Assembly (NCBI RefSeq): GCF_946480305.1
Contig: NZ_CAMLJQ010000009.1
Location: forward strand, 62,001-126,000
Direction: 5' to 3'
DNA from: an uncultured Caldimonas sp.
Lineage (GTDB): Bacteria; Pseudomonadota; Gammaproteobacteria; Burkholderiales; Burkholderiaceae
DNA length: 64,000 nucleotides
Shown here: positions 1-9,717 of the stretch, piece by piece
Layout: every line of letters starts with the position of its first letter
How positions within the stretch are numbered: position 1 is the first letter of the stretch
The notes under the pieces: model-generated
Databases searched by the model: none
What the model was told of the DNA's origin: nothing
The model's input: only the letters and a program-made list of their open reading frames with translations
Program-made: the position numbers and the translations under genes

Positions 1-152
1 GCATGCGCCGGCTGATGGCGGTGATCCAGTCCGGGCGCGTGAACCTGGAGCCGTTGGTGACGCACCGCTTCAAGCTCGACGACATCGAGCGGGCTTATGA
101 GTTGTTCGCGCACCAGCGCGATGGGGTGTTGAAGGTGGCGATCACGCCGTGA
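1..152 (+). CDS. Zn-dependent alcohol dehydrogenase (MDR family), C-terminal fragment
   Basis: Only the last 50 or so codons lie in the window; the reading frame is open from the left edge and stops with TGA at 150-152. The tail carries the motifs L-V-T-H-R-F-K-L-D-D-I-E-R-A-Y-E-L-F and G-V-L-K-V-A-I, which are typical of the C-terminal end of zinc-dependent medium-chain dehydrogenases (threonine/sorbitol/alcohol dehydrogenase type). Substrate cannot be inferred from this piece. It is distinct from the full-length FdhA-like gene at 8463-9632. Confidence 0.85.
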   Translation, partial: MRRLMAVIQSGRVNLEPLVTHRFKLDDIERAYELFAHQRDGVLKVAITP

Positions 153-264
153 GGCGTGTTCGTGCACGTGCAGATGGGTGGATCCACCCGTCCCGGGGGT
201 GGCCGGTTGGAAGGCTGGCTTTTATGCTCGAAGCTCCCAATACAACACACCCGAGGGAGTTTCA

Positions 265-699
265 TTGAGCACGATCCAACCCGCGACGCTCGCCGGCAGC
301 GCCGCCACGCCCGCCGCCCGCCTCAATTCGTTCGGAGGCCTTTTTTGGGCGGCTCTTACGGGCAACCTGTTTGCCACTGCCTTGCTGATGTCGCAGAACT
401 ACGCGCAAGTCGGTCAGCAAGACAGGGCTCGCAAAGCGCTGACCTACGCCGGTCTCGCCATGCTGGTGATCCTGGTGCTGGTGGTTGTGCTACCCGAAGA
501 AGTGCCGGTGATCGCATTCAGCGCACCGCAATTGGCAGTCGCCTACTACCTTGCCAAGAGCCACCACGACGAACTGGTGATCCCTCATCTTGCGAAGGGG
601 GGCGCCGTGCACTCCAACTGGCGCGGTGCAGGCATTGGCCTGCTGATCGGCATCGTCACCTTCGCGGTCATGCTCCCGTTCCTGCTGATGCTTGCCTGA
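265..699 (+). CDS. Small membrane protein of unknown function
   Basis: A 144-residue protein. I place the start at TTG 265 because GAGGGA at 253-258 is a good ribosome-binding site six bases before it; the frame also opens upstream at ATG 178 but without such a site. Hydrophobic segments lie at about residues 25-43, 61-78 (very Val/Leu-rich) and 121-142, so an inner-membrane protein with two or three helices is likely. The central stretch has several acidic and histidine residues (S-H-H-D-E-L). I do not recognise a family. It stands alone, between the dehydrogenase tail and the PEP-CTERM gene, with about 100 bp of non-coding DNA on each side. Confidence 0.65.
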   Translation: MSTIQPATLAGSAATPAARLNSFGGLFWAALTGNLFATALLMSQNYAQVGQQDRARKALTYAGLAMLVILVLVVVLPEEVPVIAFSAPQLAVAYYLAKSHHDELVIPHLAKGGAVHSNWRGAGIGLLIGIVTFAVMLPFLLMLA

Positions 700-807
700 C
701 CGAGCTGATACATCGCCCTACACCTTCGCGTTGAAGCGCTGCCCGCGCTCGCCTAGCTTCACTGCACGCGGCAGGAGGCCGTGAACGACAACGCAAGGAG
801 GATGGCC

Positions 808-1659
808 ATGCACGATGGGTGGCGCGTGTGGGTGCGCCTTGTCATTCCGCTGGCAACGATGCTGTGCATCGCGCCCACCGCTCAGGCGGGCGCAGGCGCG
901 CAAGCCCAGTTGCTGAACCTGCACTTCAGCCTGCTCGACCTGGCACCCGACGACGGCATCGCGCCGTCGTTCGCGTTCGTGGCCGACCCCGATGCCCCGA
1001 ACCGCCAGCGCACGGAGCTCACCGTCTCGGCCGAGAACACCGCCACGGCGGAAACGGATGGTGCGATCGAGGCGGATTTTTCGTTCATCGCCACGCTGGA
1101 CCTGGCCCGTTCAGTGACAGGGCAGCAGGCGCATGCGGCGTCCACCGCAATATCGCTCGGCGCGTTCGCGCAGAGCCTCGCGCGCGGCAGCGCGACGGCG
1201 TTCGCCTCCGCGGAAAGCAACGTGTTCTTCGCGGACGACTTCGGTCTGCGCTTGTCACCGATGACTGCGATCACGATCACCGCCGACGCCACGGTCACCG
1301 CGTGGGATACCGGCGCGCCGGGTGCTGAAGGCTTTGCATTCGAGTTCGCGCAGGCACAGGCGTTCGTGCGCATCCGCGGGGCAGACCCCGGCGATGGCAG
1401 CGGCCCGCAGGACATGTTGAGCCAGCGCTCGGCCGCCACCGTGGTCGATGCGACGGGTGACGTGGCCGACGACTCGGGGCAGTTGCTGGTCAGCTTCCAG
1501 AACCTGGGTACCGTTGACCTGTACGGCTACCTCTCGGCTCGCACCACCGTGTCGGCGTTCGGGGTGACGCCAGCGGTGCCGGAGCCGCCGAGCTGGTTGC
1601 TGGCATTGGCCGGCATTGCCGCACTGCTGCTGCGCAGCAGCCGGCGCTCGGGCGACTGA
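808..1659 (+). CDS. Secreted PEP-CTERM sorting-domain protein
   Basis: A 283-residue exported protein. The start is ATG 808, six bases after AAGGAGG (795-801); earlier in-frame starts at 781 (GTG) and 802 are less well placed. The N-terminus is a signal peptide (hydrophobic residues 10-25, ending A-Q-A). The middle is rich in Ala, Thr, Asp and Phe, with beta-sandwich-like composition. The C-terminus has the PEP-CTERM layout: V-P-E-P-P-S-W, a Leu/Ala helix, then R-R-S. In this family the tail is recognised by an exosortase and the protein goes to the envelope or extracellular matrix. No exosortase gene lies in the window. The specific function is unknown. Confidence 0.8.
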   Translation: MHDGWRVWVRLVIPLATMLCIAPTAQAGAGAQAQLLNLHFSLLDLAPDDGIAPSFAFVADPDAPNRQRTELTVSAENTATAETDGAIEADFSFIATLDLARSVTGQQAHAASTAISLGAFAQSLARGSATAFASAESNVFFADDFGLRLSPMTAITITADATVTAWDTGAPGAEGFAFEFAQAQAFVRIRGADPGDGSGPQDMLSQRSAATVVDATGDVADDSGQLLVSFQNLGTVDLYGYLSARTTVSAFGVTPAVPEPPSWLLALAGIAALLLRSSRRSGD

Positions 1660-1679
1660 CGGCCGTCGTTTGCTCCTGC

Positions 1680-2054
1680 TCAGTGCTGCGCGTGGGCGCC
1701 GGTGACGTCGGTCGCGCGTGGGATGAACTCGGTCATCTGCTGGCATTCGCGCGCGCAGCGCCGGCAGGCGCGGGCGCATTGCAGGCACGCATCGAGCCGG
1801 TGGCGTTCGCACTCTTCGGCGCACGCGTCGCACATCATGGCGCAGAAGGCGCACGCGGCGCCGTCATAGGCGCTGGCGCGCGCCATGAAGGCGGCGGCCG
1901 TGCGGCAGGCCTGGGCGCAGTCCATGTTCAATGCAATGCAGCGCGCAAACTGTTGCGGGTCGGGCTCGGCCAGGCAGGCCATCGCACAGTGGTCGCAAGC
2001 GTCGGCGCAGGCATAGCAGGCTTCGATGCAGGAGGTGTGCTGCTCGTGGGCCAC
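1680..2054 (-). CDS. Cysteine-rich four-helix-bundle copper-storage-type protein (Csp/DUF326 family)
   Basis: A 124-residue protein. GTG at 2054 is chosen as start because AAGGAG lies just upstream on the minus strand. It has 19 cysteines, nearly all in C-x2-C or C-x3-C spacing along four amphipathic helices (residues about 9-27, 39-50, 68-82 and 90-104). This is the pattern of copper storage proteins, where the bundle core binds many Cu(I) ions. No Tat signal peptide is seen, so this would be a cytosolic Csp3-like form. It converges with the PEP-CTERM gene with only 20 bp between stops. No copper exporter or CueR-type regulator is adjacent. Zn binding is possible, but Cu(I) is the established role of the family. 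Confidence 0.85.
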   Translation of the reverse strand: MAHEQHTSCIEACYACADACDHCAMACLAEPDPQQFARCIALNMDCAQACRTAAAFMARASAYDGAACAFCAMMCDACAEECERHRLDACLQCARACRRCARECQQMTEFIPRATDVTGAHAQH

Positions 2055-2141
2055 GGCGTTCTCCTTGGGTGGGTGAAACACCCTGCTGGTGTAGCAAACG
2101 GCAGACCCGAAAACCGCGCCCCCAGTGAGGCGACGCCTGGC

Positions 2142-4268
2142 TCAGTAACGCACCTTGGCGTATTGCGTCTTGCGCGAGGCCTCGCGCGCCTGGCCCAGGG
2201 TGCGGATGCCGCGTTCGGCCAGCAGAGGCACCAGCTTCAGAAACACCTCGCCGGTGACGATGGCGTCGCCGAGCGCCGTGTGCCGGCCCACCACCGTGAT
2301 CCCGAGCCGCGCGGCAATGTGTTCGAGCCGGTGTTCCTCGTCAGGGTGGCCCGGGTGCACCAGGGCCGACAGCAGCAGCGTGTCGAGCACGGGCTGCAGG
2401 AAGCGGATGCCGGTCTGCACCTCCTTGAGCTGCAGAAAGCGCATGTCGAACGCGGCGTTGTGCGCGACCAGCACCGTGTCTTCGGCAAAGCGGTGGAACA
2501 CGGGCAGGGCCTGCTCGATCGTCGGCTGGCCGGCCAGCATCTGCGGTGAGATGCCGTGCACGGCCTGCGACTCCTTGCGGATCGGGCGGCGTGGGTCGAT
2601 CAGCTGCTCGTAGCACTCGTGCTTGAGCAGGCGGGCGTTGACGATGCGGATCGCGCCGATGGAGATGATCTCGTCGCCCTCGGAAGGCGACAGCCCGGTG
2701 GTCTCGGTATCGAACACGGTGTACGACAGCTCGCTGAGCAGGCGGTCGTCGAGCTCGCGGCTCTGGCCCGGTTGGTTGAAGAGGTCGAAGTCGTAGTACA
2801 CCGGGCGGCCCTGCGCGGCGGGCGGCGGCACGGCGGTGCGCTCGGGTCGCGTGGTGGGCAGCTGCACCGACAACTGCCCGGTGCCCATGACGCGGTCGCC
2901 GTGGCACCAGATCTCGCCGTCGTGCCGGTGCAGAACCTCGCGCAGCGTGGACGCACCGACCGGCGCGGGCTGCTCCTCCCACTCGTGCAGCAGCTCCGGC
3001 TCGAGCGGTTCGCCGTCCCACCGCAGCGAGAGCACCGCATGCCGGCCTTGTTCGGCCAGCTCGATGACGAGCTCGCGCACTTGCAAGGCCGCCTGCACGC
3101 GGGCAGCCACATGCGTCAACGCCTGCACCAGCGCGTGGCTGTCGACGCTCAGCCACAGCGGCTCGCTGCTGACCGAAAGGCGGGTGGCCAGCCCGAGGCT
3201 GCCTTCCATGCTGCGCTGCAGCGCGAGCACGAGGTCGGCGGCCTGCATGTCTTCGAGCGGCCATTGCGTGCGCAGGGTGTCGGCATCGCGCAGCAGCGTC
3301 TGGTCGAGCCGGGCGGACAGCTGCTGCGCCTCGTCCTGGATCACCTCGATGAAGCGCATGCGGCGCGACTCGTCCATTTGCGGGTACTGGCGCACCGTTT
3401 CCACCGCGGCACGGATGTTGGCGAGCGACGCGCGCGTGCCTTCGGTCAGCGCCTGCAGCACGGCGTCGCGGCGGCTGCCCCGCTCGATGGAGCGGGTGAC
3501 GTCGTCGAGCACGAGCACGAAGCCATCGAGCTGGCCGGAGGCATCGAGCACCGGGGCCATCTGCGCACGCAGCAGACGGGTGGCGCGGGCGGTGACGAAA
3601 TGGGCGCCGGCCTGCATGCCGGGCTGCGCGAGGCGGCGGCGCAGCTGGTCGAGCGCATGCACGATGGCGCCCTTGTCCAGCACGCCGAAGATCGACCGAC
3701 CCAGCCCCACCGGCGAGCCGGCCGGGCCCGCCGGGGCCCCGTCCAGCAACTCGGTGGCCCGGGCGTTGTAGAGCAGGATGCGGCCTTCGGCATTGCAGAC
3801 GATGACGCTCTGCGCCAGCTCCGACATCAGCGCGGCGAGGCGGTTCTTCTCGCGCTCGAGCCGCCGGTTCGATTCCTCGATGCGCGCGTCCAGCCCTTCG
3901 CGCAGCGCGGCGTGCGCCGCGCCGAAGGCGTTGATCTCGGCGGCCAGCTCGCGCAGCTCGCCCGCGCCGCGTGCAGCCACCTGGTGATGCACGTTGACCG
4001 TGTGCAGGATGCGCGCTTCTTCGGCCAGCCGGCGCGCGGCCCGGGGGTAGTCGGCGAACCACTTCCGGAGCACCAGGCCGAGCGCGATCGGCAGCACCAC
4101 CGCGGCCAGCACGACGAGCTGCAGCCGTTGCGCCACGATCGGCCAGAGCGTTTCGCGTTCCCAGCCGGCCAGGTCGCCCCAGAAGGCTGCCACCGCGAGA
4201 GCGGCCACCGCCAGCACCGCGGCATAGAGCGCCGCGAGCCACAGGGCGAACCTGGCCTTCGGCGTCAT
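2142..4268 (-). CDS. PAS-containing membrane sensor fused to DnaQ-like 3'-5' exonuclease
   Basis: A 708-residue protein. It starts at ATG 4268, overlapping the response-regulator stop by ATGA, which implies translational coupling. Two membrane helices (about residues 7-29 and 48-68) are followed by a HAMP-like coiled region, a PAS domain (about 160-290), a kinase-like dimer and ATPase-like region lacking a clear H-box, then a DEDDh exonuclease domain from residue 516. Exonuclease motifs are complete: D520/E522, H603/D608, and H663/D668. The C-terminal domain is therefore probably an active 3'-5' exonuclease of the Pol III epsilon type. It is the last gene of an operon with a CbrA-like kinase and its regulator. 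What nucleic acid it acts on is unknown; the membrane-sensor fusion makes it unlike housekeeping DnaQ. Confidence 0.85.
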   Translation of the reverse strand: MTPKARFALWLAALYAAVLAVAALAVAAFWGDLAGWERETLWPIVAQRLQLVVLAAVVLPIALGLVLRKWFADYPRAARRLAEEARILHTVNVHHQVAARGAGELRELAAEINAFGAAHAALREGLDARIEESNRRLEREKNRLAALMSELAQSVIVCNAEGRILLYNARATELLDGAPAGPAGSPVGLGRSIFGVLDKGAIVHALDQLRRRLAQPGMQAGAHFVTARATRLLRAQMAPVLDASGQLDGFVLVLDDVTRSIERGSRRDAVLQALTEGTRASLANIRAAVETVRQYPQMDESRRMRFIEVIQDEAQQLSARLDQTLLRDADTLRTQWPLEDMQAADLVLALQRSMEGSLGLATRLSVSSEPLWLSVDSHALVQALTHVAARVQAALQVRELVIELAEQGRHAVLSLRWDGEPLEPELLHEWEEQPAPVGASTLREVLHRHDGEIWCHGDRVMGTGQLSVQLPTTRPERTAVPPPAAQGRPVYYDFDLFNQPGQSRELDDRLLSELSYTVFDTETTGLSPSEGDEIISIGAIRIVNARLLKHECYEQLIDPRRPIRKESQAVHGISPQMLAGQPTIEQALPVFHRFAEDTVLVAHNAAFDMRFLQLKEVQTGIRFLQPVLDTLLLSALVHPGHPDEEHRLEHIAARLGITVVGRHTALGDAIVTGEVFLKLVPLLAERGIRTLGQAREASRKTQYAKVRY

Positions 4269-4645
4269 GGCCCCGGCGCCGTGCCCAACTGCTCGGCCAC
4301 CTGGGCCAGCAGCTCCTTCGTGGAAAACGGCTTGGTGACGTAGACGTCGGCACCGAGGGCGAGCCCTTTGCTCATCTCCACCTCGCGGCCCTTGGCGGTG
4401 AGCATCATCACGCGCACGCCTTGCGTGGCCGGGTTCTCGCGGATCTTCTGGCACACGTCGAAGCCGCTCAGCCTGGGCAGCATCACGTCGAGCAGCACGA
4501 GGTCGGGGCGCTCGCGCTCGATGGCGTCCAGCGCCTCCTGCCCGTCGCGCGCGACCACCACGCGGTAGCCCGCCTGCTCCAGCAGGTACTCGAGGGAGAT
4601 GACGATGTTGGGCTCGTCGTCGGCGATCAGGACGGTCTTGCTCAT
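4265..4645 (-). CDS. Single-domain response regulator (CheY-like receiver)
   Basis: A 126-residue receiver domain with nothing after it. The acidic pocket is D9-D10, the phospho-acceptor is D53 in L-V-L-L-D-V-M-L-P, the conserved Thr is in M-L-T-A-K, and the Lys is in T-K-P-F. It lies six bases downstream of the symporter-kinase gene and overlaps the exonuclease fusion by 4 nt, so the kinase is its probable phosphodonor. Having no DNA-binding output, it may act by protein contact or as a phosphate relay. The product is not a CbrB-type sigma-54 activator, which is the usual partner of CbrA in pseudomonads. Confidence 0.92.
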   Translation of the reverse strand: MSKTVLIADDEPNIVISLEYLLEQAGYRVVVARDGQEALDAIERERPDLVLLDVMLPRLSGFDVCQKIRENPATQGVRVMMLTAKGREVEMSKGLALGADVYVTKPFSTKELLAQVAEQLGTAPGP

Positions 4646-4651
4646 CAGCTT

Positions 4652-7417
4652 TCAGTGCTTTGCGGGTGGCGGCACCTGCCCGCCTGCCTCGTTGTCTCCC
4701 AGGGGCAGCGTGAAGGAGAAGGTGGCCCCTTCCCCGAGCGCGCTGTCCACCCACAGTGTGCCCCCGAAATGTTCCACGATCTGGCGGCTGATCGGCAAGC
4801 CCAGGCCGGTGCCCTGCGGCTTGCCGGTCAGCGTGTCGCCCACCTGGCGGAACTTCTCGAAGATCGTCTCGTGGTGCGCCGGGTCGATGCCGATGCCGTT
4901 GTCGCGCACGTCCACGCGCAGCCGGTCGGCCAGCACATGCAGCGACACTTCCACGCACCCATCGCCACGGTCGCAGAATTTGGCGGCGTTGGAGATGAGA
5001 TTCAGCATCACCTGCATCAGTCGGTCGCGATCAGCGCGCACGGCCGGCACGCTGGCCGGCAGCTTGAGCGCGAGCGTGACACCGTGCTCGCGCAGCAGCT
5101 CGCTCGTGGCAGACACGGCATCCTCGATCACCTGCTTCAGATCGAGCTCGCTCGAATGCCATTCGGCACTGCCCGATTCGAGCTTGGCCAGATCGAGCAC
5201 CTGGTTGATCAGCCGCGTGAGGCGCTCGCTTTCCTTGACGATGATGGACACGAAGTGCGCGCGCCGCTCGGGCGCCATGTCGGGCTGGCCCTGCAGGATT
5301 TCCGAAAACGCGCGGATCGACGTGAGCGGCGTGCGCAGCTCGTGCGTCACGGTGCTGATGAAGTCGTCCTTCAGCCGGTCCAGCTCCTGAAGGCGGGCGT
5401 TGGCCTCGCGCAGCTCGCCGGTCGCGGCCTCCAGCTCGCGCGACTTCTGCTCCAGCTTGCGGCTGTAGGCCATGAGCTGCGAGGCCTCGTCGAGGATGTC
5501 GAGCACCTCTTCCATGCTCAGCGGCTCTTCTTTCACGACCGAGGCGATCATCACGCGGGCCGAGGCCGCCCCGATGGCTCCGGCGAGCAGGTTCTCGGCA
5601 AAGTGCACGAGCGCGGCGTCGGGTTCCAGCGCCGCGGCCGACTTCACGCCGCGACCGGCTGCGTATTCGGCGAACGCCTCCTGCGCGCGCACCGGCCCCA
5701 GGAAGCGCCCCACCAGCGTGATCACCTCCTGCACGGACGCGCTGCCGCGCCACAGGCTGGAGCCGCCGCCGGCCACCTTGAACACGTCGACGAACAGCAG
5801 TGCCTGTGCATGCTCTCGAATGCTCTGCTGCCCGAGCAGCGACACGACCACGTAGCCGCCCACATTGGCGAGCAGGCTCCAGAACAGCGAATGGCTGATG
5901 TCGTCCAACCCTTGCAAGCCGAACAGCGCGAGCGGGTTGAGCCACTCGATGCCCCAGGGCCCCTGCTCGATGAACGAAATCGGCAGCCAGCCCGACTTGG
6001 CGAACGATGGCAGCAACAGCGTGTAGGCCCACAACGCAAAGCCGAGCGTGAGGCCGGTCATCGCACCCGCGTGGGTGCCCTGCTTCCAGTACATGCCGCC
6101 CAACATGGCGGGCGCGAACTGCGCGACCGCGGCAAACGAAACCAACCCGATCGCCACCAGCGCATACGCTTCACCGGCCGCGCGGTAGTAGGCGTAGCCC
6201 AGCATCATCAACAGCACGATGGCACCACGGCGTATGCCCAGCAACAAGCGCGACAGGTCGGCGCGCTGCGCCAGTGCCAGCCCCTTCCAGCGCAGCAGCA
6301 CCGGCATCACGAGGTCGTTGCAGATCATGGTCGACAGCGCGATCGTCTCGACGATCACCATGCCGGTGGCGGCCGACAAGCCGCCGATGAAGACAAGCAG
6401 CGTGAGCGCCTCCTGCTGGTGCGCCATCGGCAACGTGAGCACGAAGGTGTCGGCATCGACCTGCCCGCCGGGAAAGTGCATCAGTCCCGCGAAGGTGATC
6501 GGCAGCACGAACACGTTGATCGCCAGCAGGTAGGCCGGGAACAGCCAGATGGCCTTGGCCAGGTGGTTCTCGTTGACGTTCTCGACCACGCTGATCTGGA
6601 ACTGCCGCGGCAGGAACAGGATGGACAGCATCGACAGGAAGATCAGCGACGCCCACGAGCCATAGGTGCCGGCCGGCCCGCCGAGCGTGAGCAGGCCTTC
6701 CACGTTCGGCAGCTCGCGCGCCTGGGCAAACACGTCCGCAAAGCCGCCATACAGGCCGAAGGTCACGAACACGCCCACCGCCAGAAAGGCCAGCAGCTTG
6801 ACCACCGATTCGAACGCGACCGCGGCCACCATGCCTTCGTGCCGCTCGGTGGCTTCGAGGTGGCGGGTGCCGAAGACGATGGTGAACGCGGCGAGCAGCA
6901 GCGCAACGTAGAGCGCGGTGTCCTGCAGCAGGTCCACCGCCCGGCCCTTGGGGGGCATCACCACCTGGGGGTACTGCAGCAGGATCAGGAAGCTGGTCGA
7001 CACCGCCTTCAACTGCAGCGCGATGTACGGAATGATGCCGACCACCGCGATCACCGTGACCAGCCCGCCGAGCAGGCTGCTCTTGCCGTAGCGCGCGGCA
7101 ATGAAGTCGGCGATCGACGTGATGCGGTTGGCCTTGCTGATGCGGATCATCTTGCGCAGCACCAGCCACCACAGCGCTGCCATCAGCGTGGGGCCCAGGT
7201 AGATCGGCAGAAAGCCCACGCCGCTGGCCGCCGCACGCCCGACGCTGCCGTAGAACGTCCACGACGTGGCATACACCGCCATCGACAGTGCGTAGATGTA
7301 CGGATTGGCGATCAGCGAGCGGCCGGCGTCGGCACGCTTGTCGCCCCAGTAGGCGATGGCGAACAGGATGCCGAGGTAGGCGAACGACGCGACGAGGATG
7401 ACGCCACCGAGCAGCAT
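4652..7417 (-). CDS. Na+/solute symporter-histidine kinase fusion (CbrA-like)
   Basis: A 921-residue protein. Residues 1 to about 480 form an SLC5-type sodium:solute symporter with about 13 membrane helices. A short linker with PAS/STAC-like character and a coiled coil follows, then a HisKA domain with H692 in V-T-H-E-L-R-T-P-L, an N-box (N806/N810) and ATP-binding motifs D-N-G-I-G-I and G-T-G-L-G-L-P. The architecture matches the CbrA/SLC5-kinase family, in which the transporter part also imports or senses a metabolite (histidine in Pseudomonas CbrA). The substrate here is unknown. It follows a small membrane protein by 7 bp and precedes its likely regulator by 6 bp. Confidence 0.92.
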   Translation of the reverse strand: MLLGGVILVASFAYLGILFAIAYWGDKRADAGRSLIANPYIYALSMAVYATSWTFYGSVGRAAASGVGFLPIYLGPTLMAALWWLVLRKMIRISKANRITSIADFIAARYGKSSLLGGLVTVIAVVGIIPYIALQLKAVSTSFLILLQYPQVVMPPKGRAVDLLQDTALYVALLLAAFTIVFGTRHLEATERHEGMVAAVAFESVVKLLAFLAVGVFVTFGLYGGFADVFAQARELPNVEGLLTLGGPAGTYGSWASLIFLSMLSILFLPRQFQISVVENVNENHLAKAIWLFPAYLLAINVFVLPITFAGLMHFPGGQVDADTFVLTLPMAHQQEALTLLVFIGGLSAATGMVIVETIALSTMICNDLVMPVLLRWKGLALAQRADLSRLLLGIRRGAIVLLMMLGYAYYRAAGEAYALVAIGLVSFAAVAQFAPAMLGGMYWKQGTHAGAMTGLTLGFALWAYTLLLPSFAKSGWLPISFIEQGPWGIEWLNPLALFGLQGLDDISHSLFWSLLANVGGYVVVSLLGQQSIREHAQALLFVDVFKVAGGGSSLWRGSASVQEVITLVGRFLGPVRAQEAFAEYAAGRGVKSAAALEPDAALVHFAENLLAGAIGAASARVMIASVVKEEPLSMEEVLDILDEASQLMAYSRKLEQKSRELEAATGELREANARLQELDRLKDDFISTVTHELRTPLTSIRAFSEILQGQPDMAPERRAHFVSIIVKESERLTRLINQVLDLAKLESGSAEWHSSELDLKQVIEDAVSATSELLREHGVTLALKLPASVPAVRADRDRLMQVMLNLISNAAKFCDRGDGCVEVSLHVLADRLRVDVRDNGIGIDPAHHETIFEKFRQVGDTLTGKPQGTGLGLPISRQIVEHFGGTLWVDSALGEGATFSFTLPLGDNEAGGQVPPPAKH

Positions 7418-7424
7418 GCCGTGC

Positions 7425-7622
7425 TCAGGTGTGTCGCTCGACGATCAGGACCGCGAGCACGATCAACAACGCCCAGGCGGCGAACAGATAGGCGTAGAGC
7501 GTCGGGATGCCGAACACCGTGCCGCCGGTGTTGAAGATCGACAGCAGCGGAAAGCTGAACAGCAGACAGCCAAGCAGGAACAGCGCCACCAGCCGCTGCG
7601 CCCGGTTTGCGCGATGGGCCAT
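7425..7622 (-). CDS. Small two-helix membrane protein (CbrX-like position)
   Basis: A 65-residue protein with two hydrophobic helices (about residues 11-30 and 38-60) and a basic N-terminus. It is the first gene of the operon and ends 7 bp before the symporter-kinase gene. Pseudomonads encode a small protein, CbrX, in the same position before CbrA, and many SLC5 transporters have a small membrane partner. An accessory role for the downstream transporter-sensor is therefore likely, but it is inferred from position and size rather than from a motif. The operon promoter should lie in the 278 bp upstream (7623-7900). That stretch also contains a GC-rich dyad at about 7818-7838 and no evident gene. 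Confidence 0.8.
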   Translation of the reverse strand: MAHRANRAQRLVALFLLGCLLFSFPLLSIFNTGGTVFGIPTLYAYLFAAWALLIVLAVLIVERHT

Positions 7623-7900
7623 CTTGGTCGCCCCCTCTTGTCGTGTGCCGCGCGCCTGCGTGGGAAGCAGGAACCGGCGGCGATTATGGTGGAAACACGC
7701 CGGGCGGAGGGAGGCGGGGAACCCTTTGTTCGGCTCTTGTTGTGCCGGTTTCGGGTGCGGAATTGAGCGGGCTCAGGTGCGGGTGGGCGGCCGGTGGCGC
7801 TTCGATGCTACGCCCCCGCCTGCGCGGGGTTGCCCCGCAGTGCTCGGACTTGGGCTGCAAAGGCGCGCCACCAACCGCACGCAAAGACGGCAGAACCCAG

Positions 7901-8440
7901 TCAATGCAGCAAATACGGCTGCAACGCCTCCGGCACCCGCATATCCCGCGGCATCTCGAAGTCGGCCACCGCCGCCCCCCGCATTTCCTCAGGTGCATGC
8001 GGCAGCCCGCTGCGGTCGCTGTAGTCGTGCACCGGTGCCTGCCGCCGCCGCTCCTGCGCACCCAACGCACGCGCACACCCGATATCGACCGCCGTCACGC
8101 CGGCCACCGCGGCGAATGCAGCAACGGCCACCGCACGCTGCGGATTGCGTTGCGTCAATTGCGGCGCCAGCACCGCGAGATCCAGTGCGTCGCCCGCCAC
8201 CCGCTTCCACATCCAGAAGCGCGGGTTGCCGGCGATCAGCAGCCCTGCGCCGGCGATCAGTTCACGCACACCGCAGCTGCGCACCAGCGAGGCCTTGTCC
8301 GGCATGCCGAGCGAACGGGCAATGGCCTGTGGCATCAGCACCTCGGCCAGGCCCAGGCCCAGGCTGAACAAACCCAGGCCACGCGCCACCTTGTGGGGCG
8401 ACGGGCGACGCGGGAACGGGTTCTGTGACGAGTACTTCAT
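7901..8440 (-). CDS. Conserved membrane protein, cyclase/dehydrase-associated type
   Basis: A 179-residue protein with an AGGAGG ribosome-binding site directly before ATG 8440. The N-terminal 120 residues hold about three hydrophobic segments (residues 20-40, 60-75, 100-118). They include a G-L-G-L-F-S-L-G-L-G-L-A-E stretch resembling the membrane half of proteins often annotated as cyclase/dehydrase. The SRPBCC cyclase half seen in longer relatives is absent. The C-terminal 60 residues are polar and Pro/Arg-rich. It starts 22 bp downstream of the FdhA-like dehydrogenase on the same strand, so the two are probably cotranscribed. Its function is not known to me. Confidence 0.75.
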   Translation of the reverse strand: MKYSSQNPFPRRPSPHKVARGLGLFSLGLGLAEVLMPQAIARSLGMPDKASLVRSCGVRELIAGAGLLIAGNPRFWMWKRVAGDALDLAVLAPQLTQRNPQRAVAVAAFAAVAGVTAVDIGCARALGAQERRRQAPVHDYSDRSGLPHAPEEMRGAAVADFEMPRDMRVPEALQPYLLH

Positions 8441-8462
8441 GGCATCACCTCCTGCATGTGGG

Positions 8463-9632
8463 TCAAGGCCGCATCACGACCTTGATGCAACCGTCCTGCT
8501 TCTCGCGGAAGGTCTTGTACATCTGCGGCCCCTCTTCGAGGCTCACGCGGTGCGTGATCACGAACGACGGATCGATCTGCCCTTCCTCGATGCGGCGCAG
8601 CAAGTCGTCCGTCCAGCGGTTCACGTGCGTCTGCCCGGTGCGCACGGTCAGGCCCTTGTTCATCAAGGCGCCGAAGGGGATCTTGTCGACCAGGCCGCCA
8701 TAGACACCAGGCACCGAGATCGTGCCGGCCGGGCGGCACACATAGATCATTTCGCGCAGCACGTGCGGCCGGTCGGTCTCGGCCATCACCGCCTGCTTGG
8801 CGCGGTCATAGATCGAATCGATGGAGCGCGTGACGTGCGATTCCATCCCGACGGCGTCGATGCACTTCTCGGGGCCCTTGCCTTGCGTCAATTCGTTGAG
8901 GCGGTCGATGACGCTTTCTTCCTCGAAGTTGATCGTGATCGCACCACCCGCCTTGGCCATGCTCAAGCGGTCCGGCAGGCGGTCGATCGCGACCACCTGC
9001 TTCGCACCGAGCAGCACCGCGCTGCGGATGGCCATCTGGCCCACCGGCCCCGCGCCCCAGATCGCAACCGTGTCGGTGGGCTGCACGTCGCACTGCACCA
9101 CCGCCTGCCAGCCCGTCGGGAAGATGTCGCCCAGGAACAGCACCTGCTCGTCGGTCAAACCGTCAGGAATCTTCACCGGCGCGCTGTCGGCCAGCGGCAC
9201 GCGCACGTACTCGGCCTGCCCGCCGGGGTAGCCACCGGTGAGGTGCGTGTAGCCGAACAGCCCGGCCGTGGTGTGGCCGAACACCTTGTCGGCCAGGTCC
9301 TTGTTGCGGTTGCTGCGCTCGCACACCGAAAAGTTGCCGCGCCGGCATTGGTCGCATTCGCCGCACGTGATCGTGAACGGCACCACCACGCGGTCGCCGA
9401 CCTTGAGCTTCTTGTTCTGCGAGCCGACCTCGACCACCTCGCCCATGAACTCGTGGCCCATGATGTCGCCCGACTTCATGCCGGGCATGAAGCCGTCGAA
9501 CAGGTGCAGGTCGGAGCCGCAGATTGCGCAGCAGCTCATCTTGATGATGGCGTCGCGCGGGTGCTCGATCTTCGGGTCGGGCACCGTCTCATAGCGGATG
9601 TCGTTCTTGCCGTGCCAGCAAAGGGCTCGCAT
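8463..9632 (-). CDS. Zn-dependent alcohol dehydrogenase, glutathione-independent formaldehyde dehydrogenase-like
   Basis: A 389-residue MDR-family dehydrogenase. I start it at ATG 9632 (M-R-A-L-C-W-H-G), preceded by GGGGAGA; the longer frame to 9683 adds 17 Pro/Gly-rich residues not seen in the family. Catalytic zinc ligands are C38 and H60-E61 (G-H-E-F). The four-cysteine structural zinc lobe is in T-C-G-E-C-D-Q-C with a following C. The NAD(P)-binding motif is G-A-G-P-V-G. The family oxidises alcohols or formaldehyde in the cytosol; the long insert before the Rossmann fold resembles FdhA-type enzymes. The exact substrate is not determinable. Probably in an operon with the membrane protein just downstream. 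Confidence 0.88.
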   Translation of the reverse strand: MRALCWHGKNDIRYETVPDPKIEHPRDAIIKMSCCAICGSDLHLFDGFMPGMKSGDIMGHEFMGEVVEVGSQNKKLKVGDRVVVPFTITCGECDQCRRGNFSVCERSNRNKDLADKVFGHTTAGLFGYTHLTGGYPGGQAEYVRVPLADSAPVKIPDGLTDEQVLFLGDIFPTGWQAVVQCDVQPTDTVAIWGAGPVGQMAIRSAVLLGAKQVVAIDRLPDRLSMAKAGGAITINFEEESVIDRLNELTQGKGPEKCIDAVGMESHVTRSIDSIYDRAKQAVMAETDRPHVLREMIYVCRPAGTISVPGVYGGLVDKIPFGALMNKGLTVRTGQTHVNRWTDDLLRRIEEGQIDPSFVITHRVSLEEGPQMYKTFREKQDGCIKVVMRP

Positions 9633-9717
9633 GCCTGTCTCCCCGGCCGGGCCGCCCGGTGGAACCCCGGGCACATCAGCCACCAGCCAACGAGTTCAGG
9701 TGCAGCAAGCAGGGTGC

